A DNA stretch of 48,339 nucleotides from Nitrospiria bacterium (lineage in GTDB: Bacteria; Nitrospirota; Nitrospiria; JACQBZ01). The position numbers and the translations under genes are program-made. The DNA is taken from contig DATIYJ010000052.1 of NCBI GenBank assembly GCA_035517655.1, forward strand, positions 1 through 48,339. Reading direction: 5' to 3'. Below the pieces are notes generated by a model, which worked only from the letters and a program-made list of their open reading frames with translations, ran no database searches and had not been told where the DNA came from. Positions within the stretch are counted from its first letter, which is position 1. Each line of letters starts with the position of its first letter. Shown here in pieces: positions 1 through 8,334 of this stretch.

Positions 1-740
1 TCACCACGCCGAACGGGACGGCCACCTCGGCGGGCAACTTTATAGTGACGGTGCCCTTACCTGCCATCACCGGCTTCACACCGAGCAGCGGTTCGGTGGG
101 CGCCAGCGTGGCGATCACCGGCCAGAACTTTACGGGCGCCACGGACGTTCAGTTTAACGGGACTTCCGCCGTGTTCACGGTGCCAAGCTCTGCCCAGATC
201 CGGGTCATTGTTCCGGCGGGAGCCACTACAGGGCCGATCTCGGTCACCACGCCGAACGGGACGGCCACCTCGGCGGGCAACTTCACGATTAACTATACTC
301 TGACGCTCAATTCAGCCGGCACGGGCACCGGCACGGTGAGCGGTGCGGGAACGTACGCCTACGGCCAAATCGCAGCCGTCTCAGCAACGGCAAAGACCGG
401 TTCCACGTTCAGCGGTTGGAGCGGTCCCGATGCCGCGGAATGCGCCACCGGCTCGGTGCTGATGAACGCGAACAAGAGCTGCACGGCCACCTTCACGGCG
501 ACGCCCCTCATCACCGGCTTCACACCGAGCAGCGGTCCTGAGGGCGCCAGTGTGGTGATCACCGGCAAGAACTTTACGGGGGCCACGGACGTTCAGTTTA
601 ACGGGACTTCCGCCGTGTTCACGGTGCCAAGCTCGGGCCAGATCCGGGCCACGGTTCCGGCTGGGGCCACCACGGGTCCGATCTCGGTCACCACGCCGAA
701 CGGGACGGCCACCTCGGCGGGCAACTTTGCCATACCATAA
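1..740 (+). CDS. TIG/IPT and InlB-B-type repeat surface protein, 3' part
   Basis: C-terminal part of a large extracellular repeat protein. The frame is open through the left edge: codons from position 3 already read [13 protein letters not shown], the end of a preceding repeat, so the GTG at 45 is not the real start. The order is a repeat end, a TIG/IPT domain (about 65-287), a divergent InlB B-repeat/Flg_new-like domain (about 295-500, containing GTGTGTVSG and FSGWSG), and a second TIG domain (about 509-731), then the stop. TIG domains are immunoglobulin-like folds common in adhesins and secreted proteins. No sorting signal or C-terminal anchor is visible, so secretion is inferred. The two TIG copies lie exactly 444 bp apart and are nearly identical in DNA. 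A strong hairpin follows the stop. The family call is good; the function is unknown. Confidence 0.8.
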   Translation, partial: TTPNGTATSAGNFIVTVPLPAITGFTPSSGSVGASVAITGQNFTGATDVQFNGTSAVFTVPSSAQIRVIVPAGATTGPISVTTPNGTATSAGNFTINYTLTLNSAGTGTGTVSGAGTYAYGQIAAVSATAKTGSTFSGWSGPDAAECATGSVLMNANKSCTATFTATPLITGFTPSSGPEGASVVITGKNFTGATDVQFNGTSAVFTVPSSGQIRATVPAGATTGPISVTTPNGTATSAGNFAIP

Positions 741-760
741 CAAGGCCATTGGCATATAGG

Positions 761-795
761 ATGAAAAAGGCCTCCTTAGAAGAGGCCTTTTTCAT
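761..795. terminator. Rho-independent terminator, bidirectional
   Basis: A perfect 14-bp inverted repeat (761-774 with 782-795) around a 7-nt loop. The stem begins ATGAAAAAGGCCTC and ends in GAGGCCTTTTTCAT, so it gives a GC core followed by a T run on either strand. It lies 21 bp after the stop of the TIG-repeat gene. Confidence 0.85.
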
Positions 796-865
796 TTGGG
801 GTGATGGAGCAAGGATGGGTTATGCAACGCATGAGAAATGAGAGACTATTTTTATCTGCTATTCG

Positions 866-946
866 GGGAAGGTGATAGCGCCGGCGCGCGGCATTTTGAT
901 TCCTCGCCTTCGGCACGGTGCGTGTTCAAATCACGCCGGGGGCACG
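866..946 (+). other. tRNA-like relic (T-arm and Gln-like anticodon loop)
   Basis: 920-936 forms a perfect T-arm: stem GCGTG/CACGC around the loop TTCAAAT, with all consensus bases of positions 53-61. Upstream, 894-900 reads TTTTGAT, a loop with U33, anticodon TTG and A37. The bases TA at 876-877 are followed by a D-stem GCGC/GCGC with almost no D-loop. The anticodon stem is mismatched, and there is no partner for the 3' acceptor strand (937-943), so this cannot be a working tRNA. The 412-bp gap 741-1152 otherwise holds only a terminator, repeat pieces and an operator-like palindrome. Confidence 0.35.
878..898 (+). repeat. 21-bp dispersed repeat, copy 1
   Basis: Identical to 3644-3664. It lies inside the tRNA-like relic. 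A second shared piece, ATTTGTTCCCG, is at 978-988 and 3624-3634, so the two intergenic regions share at least two blocks in different order. Confidence 0.7.
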
Positions 947-1116
947 TTTTATTTACGACCTGAGCTCGTCGGGGGTGATTTGTTCCCGGGATGAAGGCGC
1001 TGGGAGATGTTACCTTTATTTTACCTTTTCTTGATCGGCTCTTAATATTGTAGGGCGATGATCGTGTTGGTTGTGAGCAAAAAATCCAATCCGACAGATG
1101 GAACCGGCCCGGAAGA

Positions 1117-1130
1117 GAGAGTATACTCTC
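1117..1130. promoter_or_regulatory. Operator-like 14-bp palindrome over a TATACT -10 box
   Basis: GAGAGTATACTCTC is a perfect palindrome centred on a TATACT box (1122-1127), 22 bp before the phosphoesterase start. The -35 region is weak (TGGAAC at 1099-1104, 17-nt spacing). A repressor site overlapping the promoter is inferred. Confidence 0.4.
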
Positions 1131-1152
1131 CTGATACGAAAAGGAGGATGCC

Positions 1153-3078
1153 ATGGAAACCCGTCTTACAATCGTCAAGTCCCACCTCGGTCTTCTGATC
1201 ATTCTCTTGATCCTCGTGTTCTCGGTTTTCGAGTGGATGATCGACTCCCCCGGGCGCACCTTCGCGCAGCCGGCGGGAGCGGGAGAACCCGCCGAGACTA
1301 TGACGACCGCGTCTCCCATCAAGCACGTGATCGTCATTATCGGCGAGAACCGAACCTTCGATCACGTCTTCGCCACCTACCAGCCGAAGCACGGACAGAC
1401 TGTTTCCAACCTGCTCTCCAAGGGCATCGTCAATGAGGACGGCAGCCCGGGTCCCAATTACTCCCTTTCCGCGCAATACAACGCCGTGGACAACGGGACT
1501 TTCTCCATCCATCCCCAGGGCAAGAGTCTGTACACGAATATCCCCCCGGTTATGACGGACGGTGCTCCGACCAAGGCGCCCTTCGCGCACGTCGCCGTTG
1601 CGAAAGCGGCCGAGCCGAATCTCGCGCTGGGCTACACCCAATACCTGACGACCGGCGGAACCGGGCTGGCCCGGGATGTGGTTGATGCCCGTTTCCCGAA
1701 TCCCTATGCCTTGGGCGGTGGAGTGTTTCCGATTACGCCGTCGATCCAGTACGACGACTACGCCTCCAGCCCCGTCCATCGGTTTTATCAGATGTGGCAG
1801 CAATTGGACTGCGACTCCGTTTTTGCGACGCCTCGGAATCCGAGCGGGTGCCTGAACGATCTTTTCCCGTGGGTGGAAGTGACGATCGGAGCCGGAAGCA
1901 ACGGTCGGCCCCAGCCGGCGGGTTTCAACGACCTCAGCACCGGAGAAGGTTCGTCGGCGATGGGCTTTTACAACGTCGCCAAGGGAGACGCTCCTTACCT
2001 TAAGAGCCTTGCGGATCGGTACGCGATGAGCGACAATTTCCACCAGGCCGCCGAAGGCGGAACCGGGGTGAACCATATCATGTTGTTTTACGGGGACGAT
2101 ATTTGGTACAGCAACGGCGGCGGGGAAACCGGGACGCCGCCCGCCAATCAGATCGAGAATCCCGACCCGCAGGCGGGGACCAACAACTACTACACTCAAG
2201 ACGGCTATTCCGGTGGGACGTACAGCGAGTGCTCGGACACGACGCAGCCCGGTGTGGCCTCCGTGGTCGCGTATCTCGCCTCCTTGGCCCGGCCCATCAA
2301 CCCGAACTGCGAGGCGGGGCACTACTACATTTTGAACAATTACAATCCCGGATACCTCGGCGACGGGACCCCGGCCCCTCTGGGCCCGAACCGCTTCACC
2401 ATTCCGCCGACCTCGGTTCGGCACATCGGCGACGAGCTGCTTGAACGCAACATCTCCTTCAAGTATTACGGAGAGGGCTGGGACCGTTACGTGGCCGGCT
2501 TGCCCAGCGCCTATTGCAAAATCTGCAACGGTTTCCAGTATTCGACTTCCATGATGACGAACCCCGCATTGAGGGCGGCCTATATTCAGGACGAGCCCCA
2601 TCTTTTTGACGACATCGCCGCTCATCAACTGCCGGCCGTTTCCTTCCTCAAGCCGAGCGGATTCGCAGACGGTCACCCCGCCACGTCCAAGCTCGATTTG
2701 TTCGAAGGATTTGTAAAGAAGGTCGTAGAGGCCGTGAAGAGCGATAAAGAACTGTGGGGGAATACCGCCATTCTCGTTACGTTCGACGAGGGGGGCGGCT
2801 ATTATGATTCGGGTTACGTGCAACCGCTCGATTTCTTCGGGGATGGAACACGGATTCCGCTTCTGGCCGTTTCTTCCCATGCCCTGCCGGGTCGCGTGAT
2901 CCACACCTATGGCGACCACGTTTCCATTTTGAAGTTCATCGAAAGGAACTGGGAGTTGGACCCCCTTACGGGCCGCAGCCGCGACAACCTCCCCAATCCG
3001 GTAACATCCGCAGCGGACCCCTACGTGCCGCTGAACAGCCCGGCCATCGGCGACCTGTTTGACCTGTTTGACTTCTGA
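1153..3078 (+). CDS. Membrane-anchored phosphoesterase (phospholipase C/acid phosphatase family)
   Basis: 641 aa member of the alkaline-phosphatase-like phosphoesterase family (PF04185-type), which cleaves phosphate esters or phospholipids outside the cytoplasm. Residues 11-29 are one hydrophobic segment, a signal anchor or uncleaved signal peptide. The family signature is ENRTFDH at 65-71, where Thr68 would be the nucleophile. DNFHQAAEGG, DEGGGYYD and GDHVSILKFIERNW further on carry the usual metal-binding Asp, Glu and His residues. The start is set by AAGGAGG at 1140-1146. The gene is downstream of a palindrome-covered promoter and 52 bp before a DUF302 gene, possibly in one transcript. The substrate cannot be told from sequence. 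The 728-aa minus-strand ORF over this gene is a shadow. Confidence 0.85.
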   Translation: METRLTIVKSHLGLLIILLILVFSVFEWMIDSPGRTFAQPAGAGEPAETMTTASPIKHVIVIIGENRTFDHVFATYQPKHGQTVSNLLSKGIVNEDGSPGPNYSLSAQYNAVDNGTFSIHPQGKSLYTNIPPVMTDGAPTKAPFAHVAVAKAAEPNLALGYTQYLTTGGTGLARDVVDARFPNPYALGGGVFPITPSIQYDDYASSPVHRFYQMWQQLDCDSVFATPRNPSGCLNDLFPWVEVTIGAGSNGRPQPAGFNDLSTGEGSSAMGFYNVAKGDAPYLKSLADRYAMSDNFHQAAEGGTGVNHIMLFYGDDIWYSNGGGETGTPPANQIENPDPQAGTNNYYTQDGYSGGTYSECSDTTQPGVASVVAYLASLARPINPNCEAGHYYILNNYNPGYLGDGTPAPLGPNRFTIPPTSVRHIGDELLERNISFKYYGEGWDRYVAGLPSAYCKICNGFQYSTSMMTNPALRAAYIQDEPHLFDDIAAHQLPAVSFLKPSGFADGHPATSKLDLFEGFVKKVVEAVKSDKELWGNTAILVTFDEGGGYYDSGYVQPLDFFGDGTRIPLLAVSSHALPGRVIHTYGDHVSILKFIERNWELDPLTGRSRDNLPNPVTSAADPYVPLNSPAIGDLFDLFDF

Positions 3079-3130
3079 CGTTCCAATCGTCCCGGTTGTC
3101 GGCGGCTGAAATTTACAAGGAGTCCTTCCC

Positions 3131-3520
3131 ATGAAAACAGGCGATGGAATCATGAGCAGACCCAGCCGGTATTCGGTGCCGGAAACGCTCGACCGGATGG
3201 AGGCCGCATTGAAAGCGAAGGGCATCAAGGTCTTTGCCCGAGTGGATCACAGCGGCGAGGCCGAGAAGGCGGGAATGAAAATGCCCCCGACCCAATTGTT
3301 GATCTTCGGAAACCCGAAGGCGGGCACCCCCGTGATGCTCGCGGCGCCCACTGCGGCCATCGACCTTCCGCTGAAGGCGCTGGCCTGGCAGGACAACGAC
3401 GGGAAAGTCTGGTTAAGTTATAACGATTCGGAGTACCTGAAACGGCGGTTTGGCCTGACGGATGACGCAGTCAAGACGATCGCCGGGGCGGGGAGTCTGA
3501 TCGAGCAAGCGTTGGATTAA
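3131..3520 (+). CDS. DUF302 family protein
   Basis: 129 aa. The protein has the DUF302 pattern: an N-terminal segment (SVPETLDRMEAALKAKGIKVF) followed by a central LLIFGNPKAGTPVM strand-turn motif and a C-terminal helix. DUF302 proteins are small alpha/beta proteins of unsettled function, sometimes periplasmic. This copy has no signal peptide, so it should be cytoplasmic. AAGGAG at 3117-3122 sits 8 nt before the ATG and fixes the start. The short gap after the phosphoesterase suggests cotranscription, but gives no functional link. Confidence 0.8.
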   Translation: MKTGDGIMSRPSRYSVPETLDRMEAALKAKGIKVFARVDHSGEAEKAGMKMPPTQLLIFGNPKAGTPVMLAAPTAAIDLPLKALAWQDNDGKVWLSYNDSEYLKRRFGLTDDAVKTIAGAGSLIEQALD

Positions 3521-3562
3521 ATAGCCTTCGGACGGAAGGGGGCCGTGCGGGATCGGCCGACA

Positions 3563-3616
3563 AGAATTACCAAACGATCGTGACGCCGTGGTGCTTTATC
3601 TCTTGGGGTGTTTCGA
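3563..3616 (-). pseudogene. Duplicated 3' fragment of the lipoprotein gene at 6601-7035
   Basis: About 50 bp (3566-3614) nearly match 6599-6650. Read on the minus strand, both encode the same C-terminus: ETPQEIKHHGVTIVW plus stop here, with G for E in the intact gene. Upstream (3628-3643) a weaker match to the FPAGK region follows, as if the middle were deleted. No start or ribosome site belongs to it. It is the remnant of a second copy of that gene, merged with dispersed repeat DNA. Confidence 0.7.
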
Positions 3617-3643
3617 TGGGGGGCATTTGTTCCCGCAGGGAAG

Positions 3644-3664
3644 GCGCCGGCGCGCGGCATTTTG
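3644..3664 (+). repeat. 21-bp dispersed repeat, copy 2
   Basis: Exact copy of 878-898. It lies directly beside the gene fragment at 3563-3616 and upstream of the DUF1207 gene. Confidence 0.7.
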
Positions 3665-3728
3665 GCTCCGCGGCCGTTTCTATACATGTATTTCCGGATC
3701 TTCTGAACTTCTGACCCAGGAGTGCCTG

Positions 3729-4565
3729 ATGCGTCTCGTGAGCGGGTGGGTGGTGTTGCTGGGTTGTTGCTGTTTATCCGGGACGGTTCATGCCGAGGCG
3801 GTCGTGCCGGGGGCTCCGGCGTTTTTACCCGAGCGGCTCGATTACCGGCCTTATATTGCCGACCCGAGGCGGCCCCGTTTCGGCGCCGGCGTCCTTTTCG
3901 GCAGCGGGGGTGAGCTCCAGTTTGACACGGCCATCGGAGGCGCCTTTGCCCTGGCGAATCTGAAGCCCGGTGATCCGCCGTTTGAGAAGTTACAGATCGC
4001 GGGGTCTGCCGCCGTCCTGCCCCGTTGGGACATCCACCACGACCTTGACCAGGTTGGGGCGAATTTCCGTGCCGGTCTATCCCTCAGCGGATCGCATGGC
4101 CCGTGGGCCATGCGTCTTCAGGTTCTGCACGAGAGTGACCATCTGGGGGATGAGCTGATACTCCGGACGGGCCTGACGAAGCGCCTGGCGTACCTTCGGC
4201 AGGAGATCGACCTCGGAGTCTCGTATTTCCCTCACGTGGACCTTCGCCTTTATGTCGAAGGCAGCTACGGTTTTTCCATCGGTGAATCAAACAGGCCTTG
4301 GAAAGCCCAGGCCGGCGGTGAATGGGAGGGCGGCCCCCCGCTCCCTCTTGGGGCCAGGTTGTACGCCGCGGGCGATCTTCAGACCTACCAGGAAGTGCAT
4401 TGGAATGTGGATTGGACGGCCCAGGCGGGCGTGGTGGACTGGAACGAACAGCACACCCGCTCGTTAAGAATTTTCGCCGAAAACCACATCGGCCATGATC
4501 CCCTGGGTGAATTTTTCTCCAATCGGTTGAATTATAATGAAATGGGTTTTGCATTGGACTTTTGA
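3729..4565 (+). CDS. DUF1207-type outer membrane protein
   Basis: 278 aa. The ATG at 3729 starts a clear signal peptide (MRLVSGWVVLLGCCCLSG, probable cut after HAEA or nearby). The longer frame from 3588 would begin inside repeat DNA, so I reject it; AGGAG at 3718-3722 supports 3729. The mature part alternates polar and hydrophobic residues like beta strands and ends in F (NEMGFALDF), usual for barrel assembly. LQVLHESDHLGDE resembles the conserved H-S-H-LGDE segment of DUF1207 proteins. LGCC could be read as a lipobox, but HAEA fits signal peptidase I better. Function is unknown. Confidence 0.6.
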   Translation: MRLVSGWVVLLGCCCLSGTVHAEAVVPGAPAFLPERLDYRPYIADPRRPRFGAGVLFGSGGELQFDTAIGGAFALANLKPGDPPFEKLQIAGSAAVLPRWDIHHDLDQVGANFRAGLSLSGSHGPWAMRLQVLHESDHLGDELILRTGLTKRLAYLRQEIDLGVSYFPHVDLRLYVEGSYGFSIGESNRPWKAQAGGEWEGGPPLPLGARLYAAGDLQTYQEVHWNVDWTAQAGVVDWNEQHTRSLRIFAENHIGHDPLGEFFSNRLNYNEMGFALDF

Positions 4566-4773
4566 GGAAGGATGATTTGAGAATTCTTTGTGCGGTCCGG
4601 GATTCAAAACCGGGATATCTGAAATCAGGGCCGGAGGGGATCGCGCACTTTCTCGGCTTGCATCGGAGCCTTCGACATGGGAGCAATGGAGAAGGCTCGC
4701 AAGGCGGTCTCATGTTCTATTGCTCTAAGGCTCGATCGCCCGTGTGGGTGCAAATCATATATCATCCGCGAAT

Positions 4774-6486
4774 ATGACGCACGCCCAATCCAGCTATTTC
4801 CATCGCGGGGGTCCCGAACCGCTGCTCGGCGCAACGATACCGGAGCACTTCGCCGAGATCGCGGAGCGATTTCCGGATCATGAAGCCGTGGTCTCGGTCC
4901 ATCAGAATCGTCGATTGACCTATGCGCAACTGGCGCGTGCGATCGATCTCCTGGCGCGCGGCCTTTTGGGGATCGGTTTTAACAAAGGCGATCGCATTGC
5001 GGTCTGGTCCACCGACAATGTCGAGTGGCTTTTGTTGCAGATGGCGACGGCGCGCATCGGCGCCGTTCTGGTCAATATCAATCCGGCCTACCGCTCCCGG
5101 GAAGTTGCGTACGCGCTGCAACGTTCCGAGGTGCAGGGTCTGTTCGCGATTCCAAGCTTTCGCGCCAGCGACTACATCGCGATGCTCGTTGAACTCATCC
5201 CGGAACTCAGGGACGGGGCGCCGGGTCGATGGAAGAGCAAGGCGTTTCCCGCCCTGCGTCATGTGATTGTTTACAACCCGGCGGCGCCGGATCGAACGGA
5301 ACGCCCGCAGCCCGGGTTTCTCGCCTGGCCGGACGTGCTGACGGCCGCCGATCCGGTCGCGGAGGACAGGCTTCGGGCGTTGACGGCCCTGTTGGACCGG
5401 GATGATCCCATTAATATCCAGTACATATCGGGCACGACCGGCTTTCCCAAAGCCGTCGTTCTCACGCATCACAATATTCTCAATAATGCCTACTTCGTTG
5501 CCCGGGCCCTGCATTTCAAGGATACGGACCGCCTGGTCGTCCCCTTGCCGTTTTATCATTGTTTCGGCATGGTGGTGGCCAACCTGATGTGCCTGTCGGT
5601 CGGGGCCTGCATCGTCATTCCTTGGGAGCATTTCGATGCGCGACGGCTGCTGCAAGCCGTGGAGCGGGAACGGTGCACCGCCATCCACGGCGTGCCCACC
5701 ATGTTCATCGCCGAGCTGGAAGACCCTCGATTCCGGGAGTTCAATCTGTCGACGCTTCGAACGGGCATCATGGCCGGCGCGCCCTGCCCGCCGGCGCTCA
5801 TGAAGCGGGTGATGGAAGACATGCGCTGCCGTGAGATCCTGATCGGATACGGCGAGACGGAGTCATCCCCGATCACCCATCTCACGACGCGGGACGATAC
5901 GCCGGAACGTCGCACGGAGACCGTGGGGAAGAACCTGCCGCATCAGGAGGTCAAAGTCGTTGATCCGTCCACAGGACAAACGGTGCCGCTGGGTCAGGTC
6001 GGTGAAATTTGTTTTCGGGGCTACCATGTCATGGTGGGTTATTATGGGGATGAAGAAGCCACGCGGAAGGCCGTCGACCGGCAGGGCTGGCTTCATTCCG
6101 GCGACCTCGGGACCATGGATGCCGACGGGTATGTCCGGATTACCGGCCGGCTGAAGGAAATGATCATTCACGGCGGGGAGAAGATCTATCCGCGGGAGAT
6201 CGAGGACTACCTTTTCACGCATCCTAAAGTGGCGGAAGTGGCCGTGTTCGGTATCCCGGATAAATATTACGGCGAAGAAGTGGCGGCCTGGATTCAGCTG
6301 CGTTCGGGCGAAATCGCCACCGAAGAGGAAATCAGGGCATTCTGCAAGGGCAAGATCGCCCACTATAAAATCCCGCATTACATCTGGTTTGTGGAGGAGT
6401 TCCCGATGACCGTCACCGGCAAATTTCAGAAATTCCGCATGCGGGAAATCGCCATGGAAAAACTCCGGCCCGGGACGGCGCCGTGA
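4774..6486 (+). CDS. Acyl-CoA synthetase (AMP-binding family)
   Basis: 570 aa ligase that adenylates a carboxylic acid and transfers it to CoA; medium- or long-chain fatty acids are the likely substrate. The P-loop-like motif is YISGTTGFPKAVVLTHHN. GYGETESSP, the hinge region (WLHSGDLGTMDADGYVRITGRLKEMI) and the C-terminal lysine motif TVTGKFQKFRMRE follow in the family order. The start at 4774 is chosen over an upstream in-frame GTG (4744) because MTHAQSSYFHRGG is typical of this subfamily; the ribosome site is weak. Single gene, 208 bp after the DUF1207 gene and convergent with the next. The substrate is inferred. Confidence 0.88.
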   Translation: MTHAQSSYFHRGGPEPLLGATIPEHFAEIAERFPDHEAVVSVHQNRRLTYAQLARAIDLLARGLLGIGFNKGDRIAVWSTDNVEWLLLQMATARIGAVLVNINPAYRSREVAYALQRSEVQGLFAIPSFRASDYIAMLVELIPELRDGAPGRWKSKAFPALRHVIVYNPAAPDRTERPQPGFLAWPDVLTAADPVAEDRLRALTALLDRDDPINIQYISGTTGFPKAVVLTHHNILNNAYFVARALHFKDTDRLVVPLPFYHCFGMVVANLMCLSVGACIVIPWEHFDARRLLQAVERERCTAIHGVPTMFIAELEDPRFREFNLSTLRTGIMAGAPCPPALMKRVMEDMRCREILIGYGETESSPITHLTTRDDTPERRTETVGKNLPHQEVKVVDPSTGQTVPLGQVGEICFRGYHVMVGYYGDEEATRKAVDRQGWLHSGDLGTMDADGYVRITGRLKEMIIHGGEKIYPREIEDYLFTHPKVAEVAVFGIPDKYYGEEVAAWIQLRSGEIATEEEIRAFCKGKIAHYKIPHYIWFVEEFPMTVTGKFQKFRMREIAMEKLRPGTAP

Positions 6487-6600
6487 ATTACGGACGGGGC
6501 TGGCCGGCGCAAGACGAGGGTCTGCTCCGGTCCGCTCCGGCCGGGTTGGGCTCTTTCCATGATTTTTTGGCAGGATTGGTTTGGGTCGGCTTGCTCAAAA

Positions 6601-7035
6601 TTACCAAACGATCGTGACGCCGTGGTGCTTTATCCCTTGGGGTGTTTCGAGCGTAATATTATGGTGGCAACCGACTACGAAGGGCATGTGGGGGATGGTC
6701 ACCGATACCGCAACCGGAACCTCCTTCGGAGTGCAATCCTTCCCCGCGGGGAAATCCTGACTCTTGGGTTTCAGTTTCACGAAAACGTCCGTATTGGAGT
6801 CCCGGAGATTCACCTCTCCCTCTACCCCGTCGCAAGTATTATGGAGGGCCATGACTTCGACGATTCTAATCGAAGTCCCCACGCTCCAGATCTTTGAATC
6901 GACGGGTTCCAGATCGGCGGGCAAGGTCTCGATTGTGAATTTAGGCTGCTGTTCTGCGTTGGCTCCCCGGCCGCAAGCCAATATCATGAGGGTCAAGAAA
7001 AAGGCGGAGAAGTTTCGGATCGGCTTTTGCGTCAT
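6601..7035 (-). CDS. Small predicted lipoprotein, unknown family
   Basis: 144 aa. The frame is open to 7137, but the promoter at 7088-7115 would start transcription near 7081, so the ATG at 7035 is the start. It gives MTQKPIRNFSAFFLTLMILAC: a signal peptide with lipobox ILAC. The mature part has three more cysteines (NTC, KDC, VGCHHN) and a predicted beta-rich sequence, and ends HHGVTIVW. I do not recognise the family. The last 15 codons exist again at 3563-3616 as a fragment, so the gene was once duplicated. It converges on the acyl-CoA synthetase. Confidence 0.65.
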   Translation of the reverse strand: MTQKPIRNFSAFFLTLMILACGRGANAEQQPKFTIETLPADLEPVDSKIWSVGTSIRIVEVMALHNTCDGVEGEVNLRDSNTDVFVKLKPKSQDFPAGKDCTPKEVPVAVSVTIPHMPFVVGCHHNITLETPQGIKHHGVTIVW

Positions 7036-7087
7036 TTTCGAAACCGTTTGACTTTGTATCTTAGTATCTTCGGTCTTCTCAATCTCA

Positions 7088-7115
7088 AGGATAGCAGTAA
7101 TTGAGCCGCTGTCAA
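7088..7115 (-). promoter_or_regulatory. Sigma-70 promoter with extended -10
   Basis: On the minus strand TTGACA (7115-7110), 16 nt, then TATCCT (7093-7088) preceded by TGC, an extended -10. It points at the small lipoprotein gene. Confidence 0.55.
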
Positions 7116-7173
7116 GGCGGGTAAGATCCATCTTCATCGGAGAATTGGCCGACCGCTTCCGGATTGAAGATCG

Positions 7174-7968
7174 TCAAAAGGGCTTCCGGGCCAGATAGGT
7201 GAGGGAGTCGTGCGGAGTGTCGCCGGCGACTTCGCGCCCGCTCAGGTCAAAAACGGTTGCGCGGGGCAGAAACCCCGCGGCGCCCAGTTGCGCTCGCTGG
7301 CCGTCGACCGAGATGTAATAGAGCATCGTCGCGTAGTCGTGGCATACGTCGTTGACGATCGCGTATTCGGGCGTTTGCCGTTCCCGGGGTTTAAGACGAA
7401 CGCGGTTGACCGCGCGCGTCGCGGTTTGGACGCAAAAGCGGGCCGATCTCACGGCCAGTTTAAACGGATTCTTTGTAAACGAAAAATCCGGAAACCGGAA
7501 CCAGGTTTTGTAGAGGGCGTTGTCCCTGTTGTACGTCGAAAAAATAAAAAAGCCGCCCGGCTCCAGGAGACGATGGGCCGTTTTCAAGACGGCCAGCCGC
7601 CCGGCATGATCGACCATGCTGATCCCGTTGCACGCGAAGACGACGAGGGCGAAAGTGTGATCGCGAAATCGGGTCAGGGACCGCGCGTCCGCATGCTCGA
7701 AGCGCACGCCCGGAAACCGCCGGCGGCAGAAGGCCACCATCTCTTCGACGTAATCGACGCCGATGTAGTCGGCGCTGATCGCGCGGAGCGCTTCGACGGT
7801 GCGCCCGGCGCCGACGCCCAGATCGAGGATGGGCCGGCCGCGCACGCAATCCCCGCAGGCGGCCAGCGCCGCTTCCTCGGGGGGAGAAAGGCCCTTCAGG
7901 GCCGAGTAGTCGGCGACCGAGGCCTGCATGGTTTTCTTATTGATGCCGTCGATGAGATTCTTTTTCAT
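7174..7968 (-). CDS. Class I SAM-dependent methyltransferase
   Basis: 264 aa. Motif I, ILDLGVGAGRTVEAL, binds S-adenosylmethionine. YIGVDYVEEMV (motif II acidic end), EHADARSL and FALVVFACNGISMVDHAG follow as in Methyltransf_11/25 domains. LEPGGFFIFSTYNRD is the post-motif segment. The C-terminal third (TPEYAIVNDVCHDYATMLYYIS) is the usual cap region. The frame extends to a TTG at 7998; I prefer the ATG at 7968. The substrate is unknown. It stands alone on the minus strand, divergent from the MntP-like gene. Confidence 0.8.
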   Translation of the reverse strand: MKKNLIDGINKKTMQASVADYSALKGLSPPEEAALAACGDCVRGRPILDLGVGAGRTVEALRAISADYIGVDYVEEMVAFCRRRFPGVRFEHADARSLTRFRDHTFALVVFACNGISMVDHAGRLAVLKTAHRLLEPGGFFIFSTYNRDNALYKTWFRFPDFSFTKNPFKLAVRSARFCVQTATRAVNRVRLKPRERQTPEYAIVNDVCHDYATMLYYISVDGQRAQLGAAGFLPRATVFDLSGREVAGDTPHDSLTYLARKPF

Positions 7969-7998
7969 CCCGAACCGTTTTCCGGAAGAGTTCTGCAA

Positions 7999-8264
7999 CT
8001 CTCATACCGGAGAACGATTGGAGCGACGGGACAAAAATCCTTTAATTTCAAAGGCGGGTCCGCACCGATGGAAAAACAAAAAGGAGCGCATTACCGAAAA
8101 TAGGGTGTCACCACCCGAGTGCTTGAGCGGTGTAATATAGCCGGGCAGGCCGGAAAAATCTCTCACGGCGGGCGGACGGGACCTCCCTTGCGGTTTGGCT
8201 GTTACGAGGAAATCAAGCGGATGTTAATCGCATGTAAAATCAATCCTGTCTTCCAAATGATTCT
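7999..8264. other. Intergenic region with no gene seen
   Basis: Gap between the divergent methyltransferase and MntP-like genes. Both strands are broken by stops. I looked for a yybP-ykoY (manganese) riboswitch, since MntP-type genes often carry one, and saw none. Confidence 0.4.
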
Positions 8265-8293
8265 TTGACAGATAACATGGCGTCGGATAGAAT
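8265..8293 (+). promoter_or_regulatory. Sigma-70 promoter (TTGACA-17-TAGAAT)
   Basis: TTGACA 8265-8270, 17 nt, TAGAAT 8288-8293; drives the MntP/YtaF-like gene at 8335. It shares the frame TTTGACAGA...GGATAGAATG with promoters at 9013 and 11522. Confidence 0.75.
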
Positions 8294-8334
8294 GCGCCCG
8301 GAGCTGGAGAGGTTGAATTTTTTACCCGTCGCCC

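Noticed and set aside
852-1337. 161-aa minus-strand frame with CPRRDLNTHRAEGEE
   Set aside because: It reads backwards across the tRNA-like relic and into the phosphoesterase; such peptides are typical of antisense tRNA.
1042-3228. 728-aa minus-strand open frame
   Set aside because: Exact antisense of the phosphoesterase, which has full family motifs and a ribosome site; the composition is the usual GC-rich shadow.
4590-4612. Possible T-arm (GATTCAAAACC)
   Set aside because: The loop lacks the GTTC and the Y60-C61 pattern, and no cloverleaf forms.
4562-4777. 71-aa frame between the DUF1207 and acyl-CoA synthetase genes
   Set aside because: TTG start overlapping the preceding stop, no family, no hydrophobic pattern; likely chance.
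8101-8334. yybP-ykoY manganese riboswitch before the MntP/YtaF-like gene
   Set aside because: No conserved core found, and the promoter at 8265-8293 leaves too short a leader.
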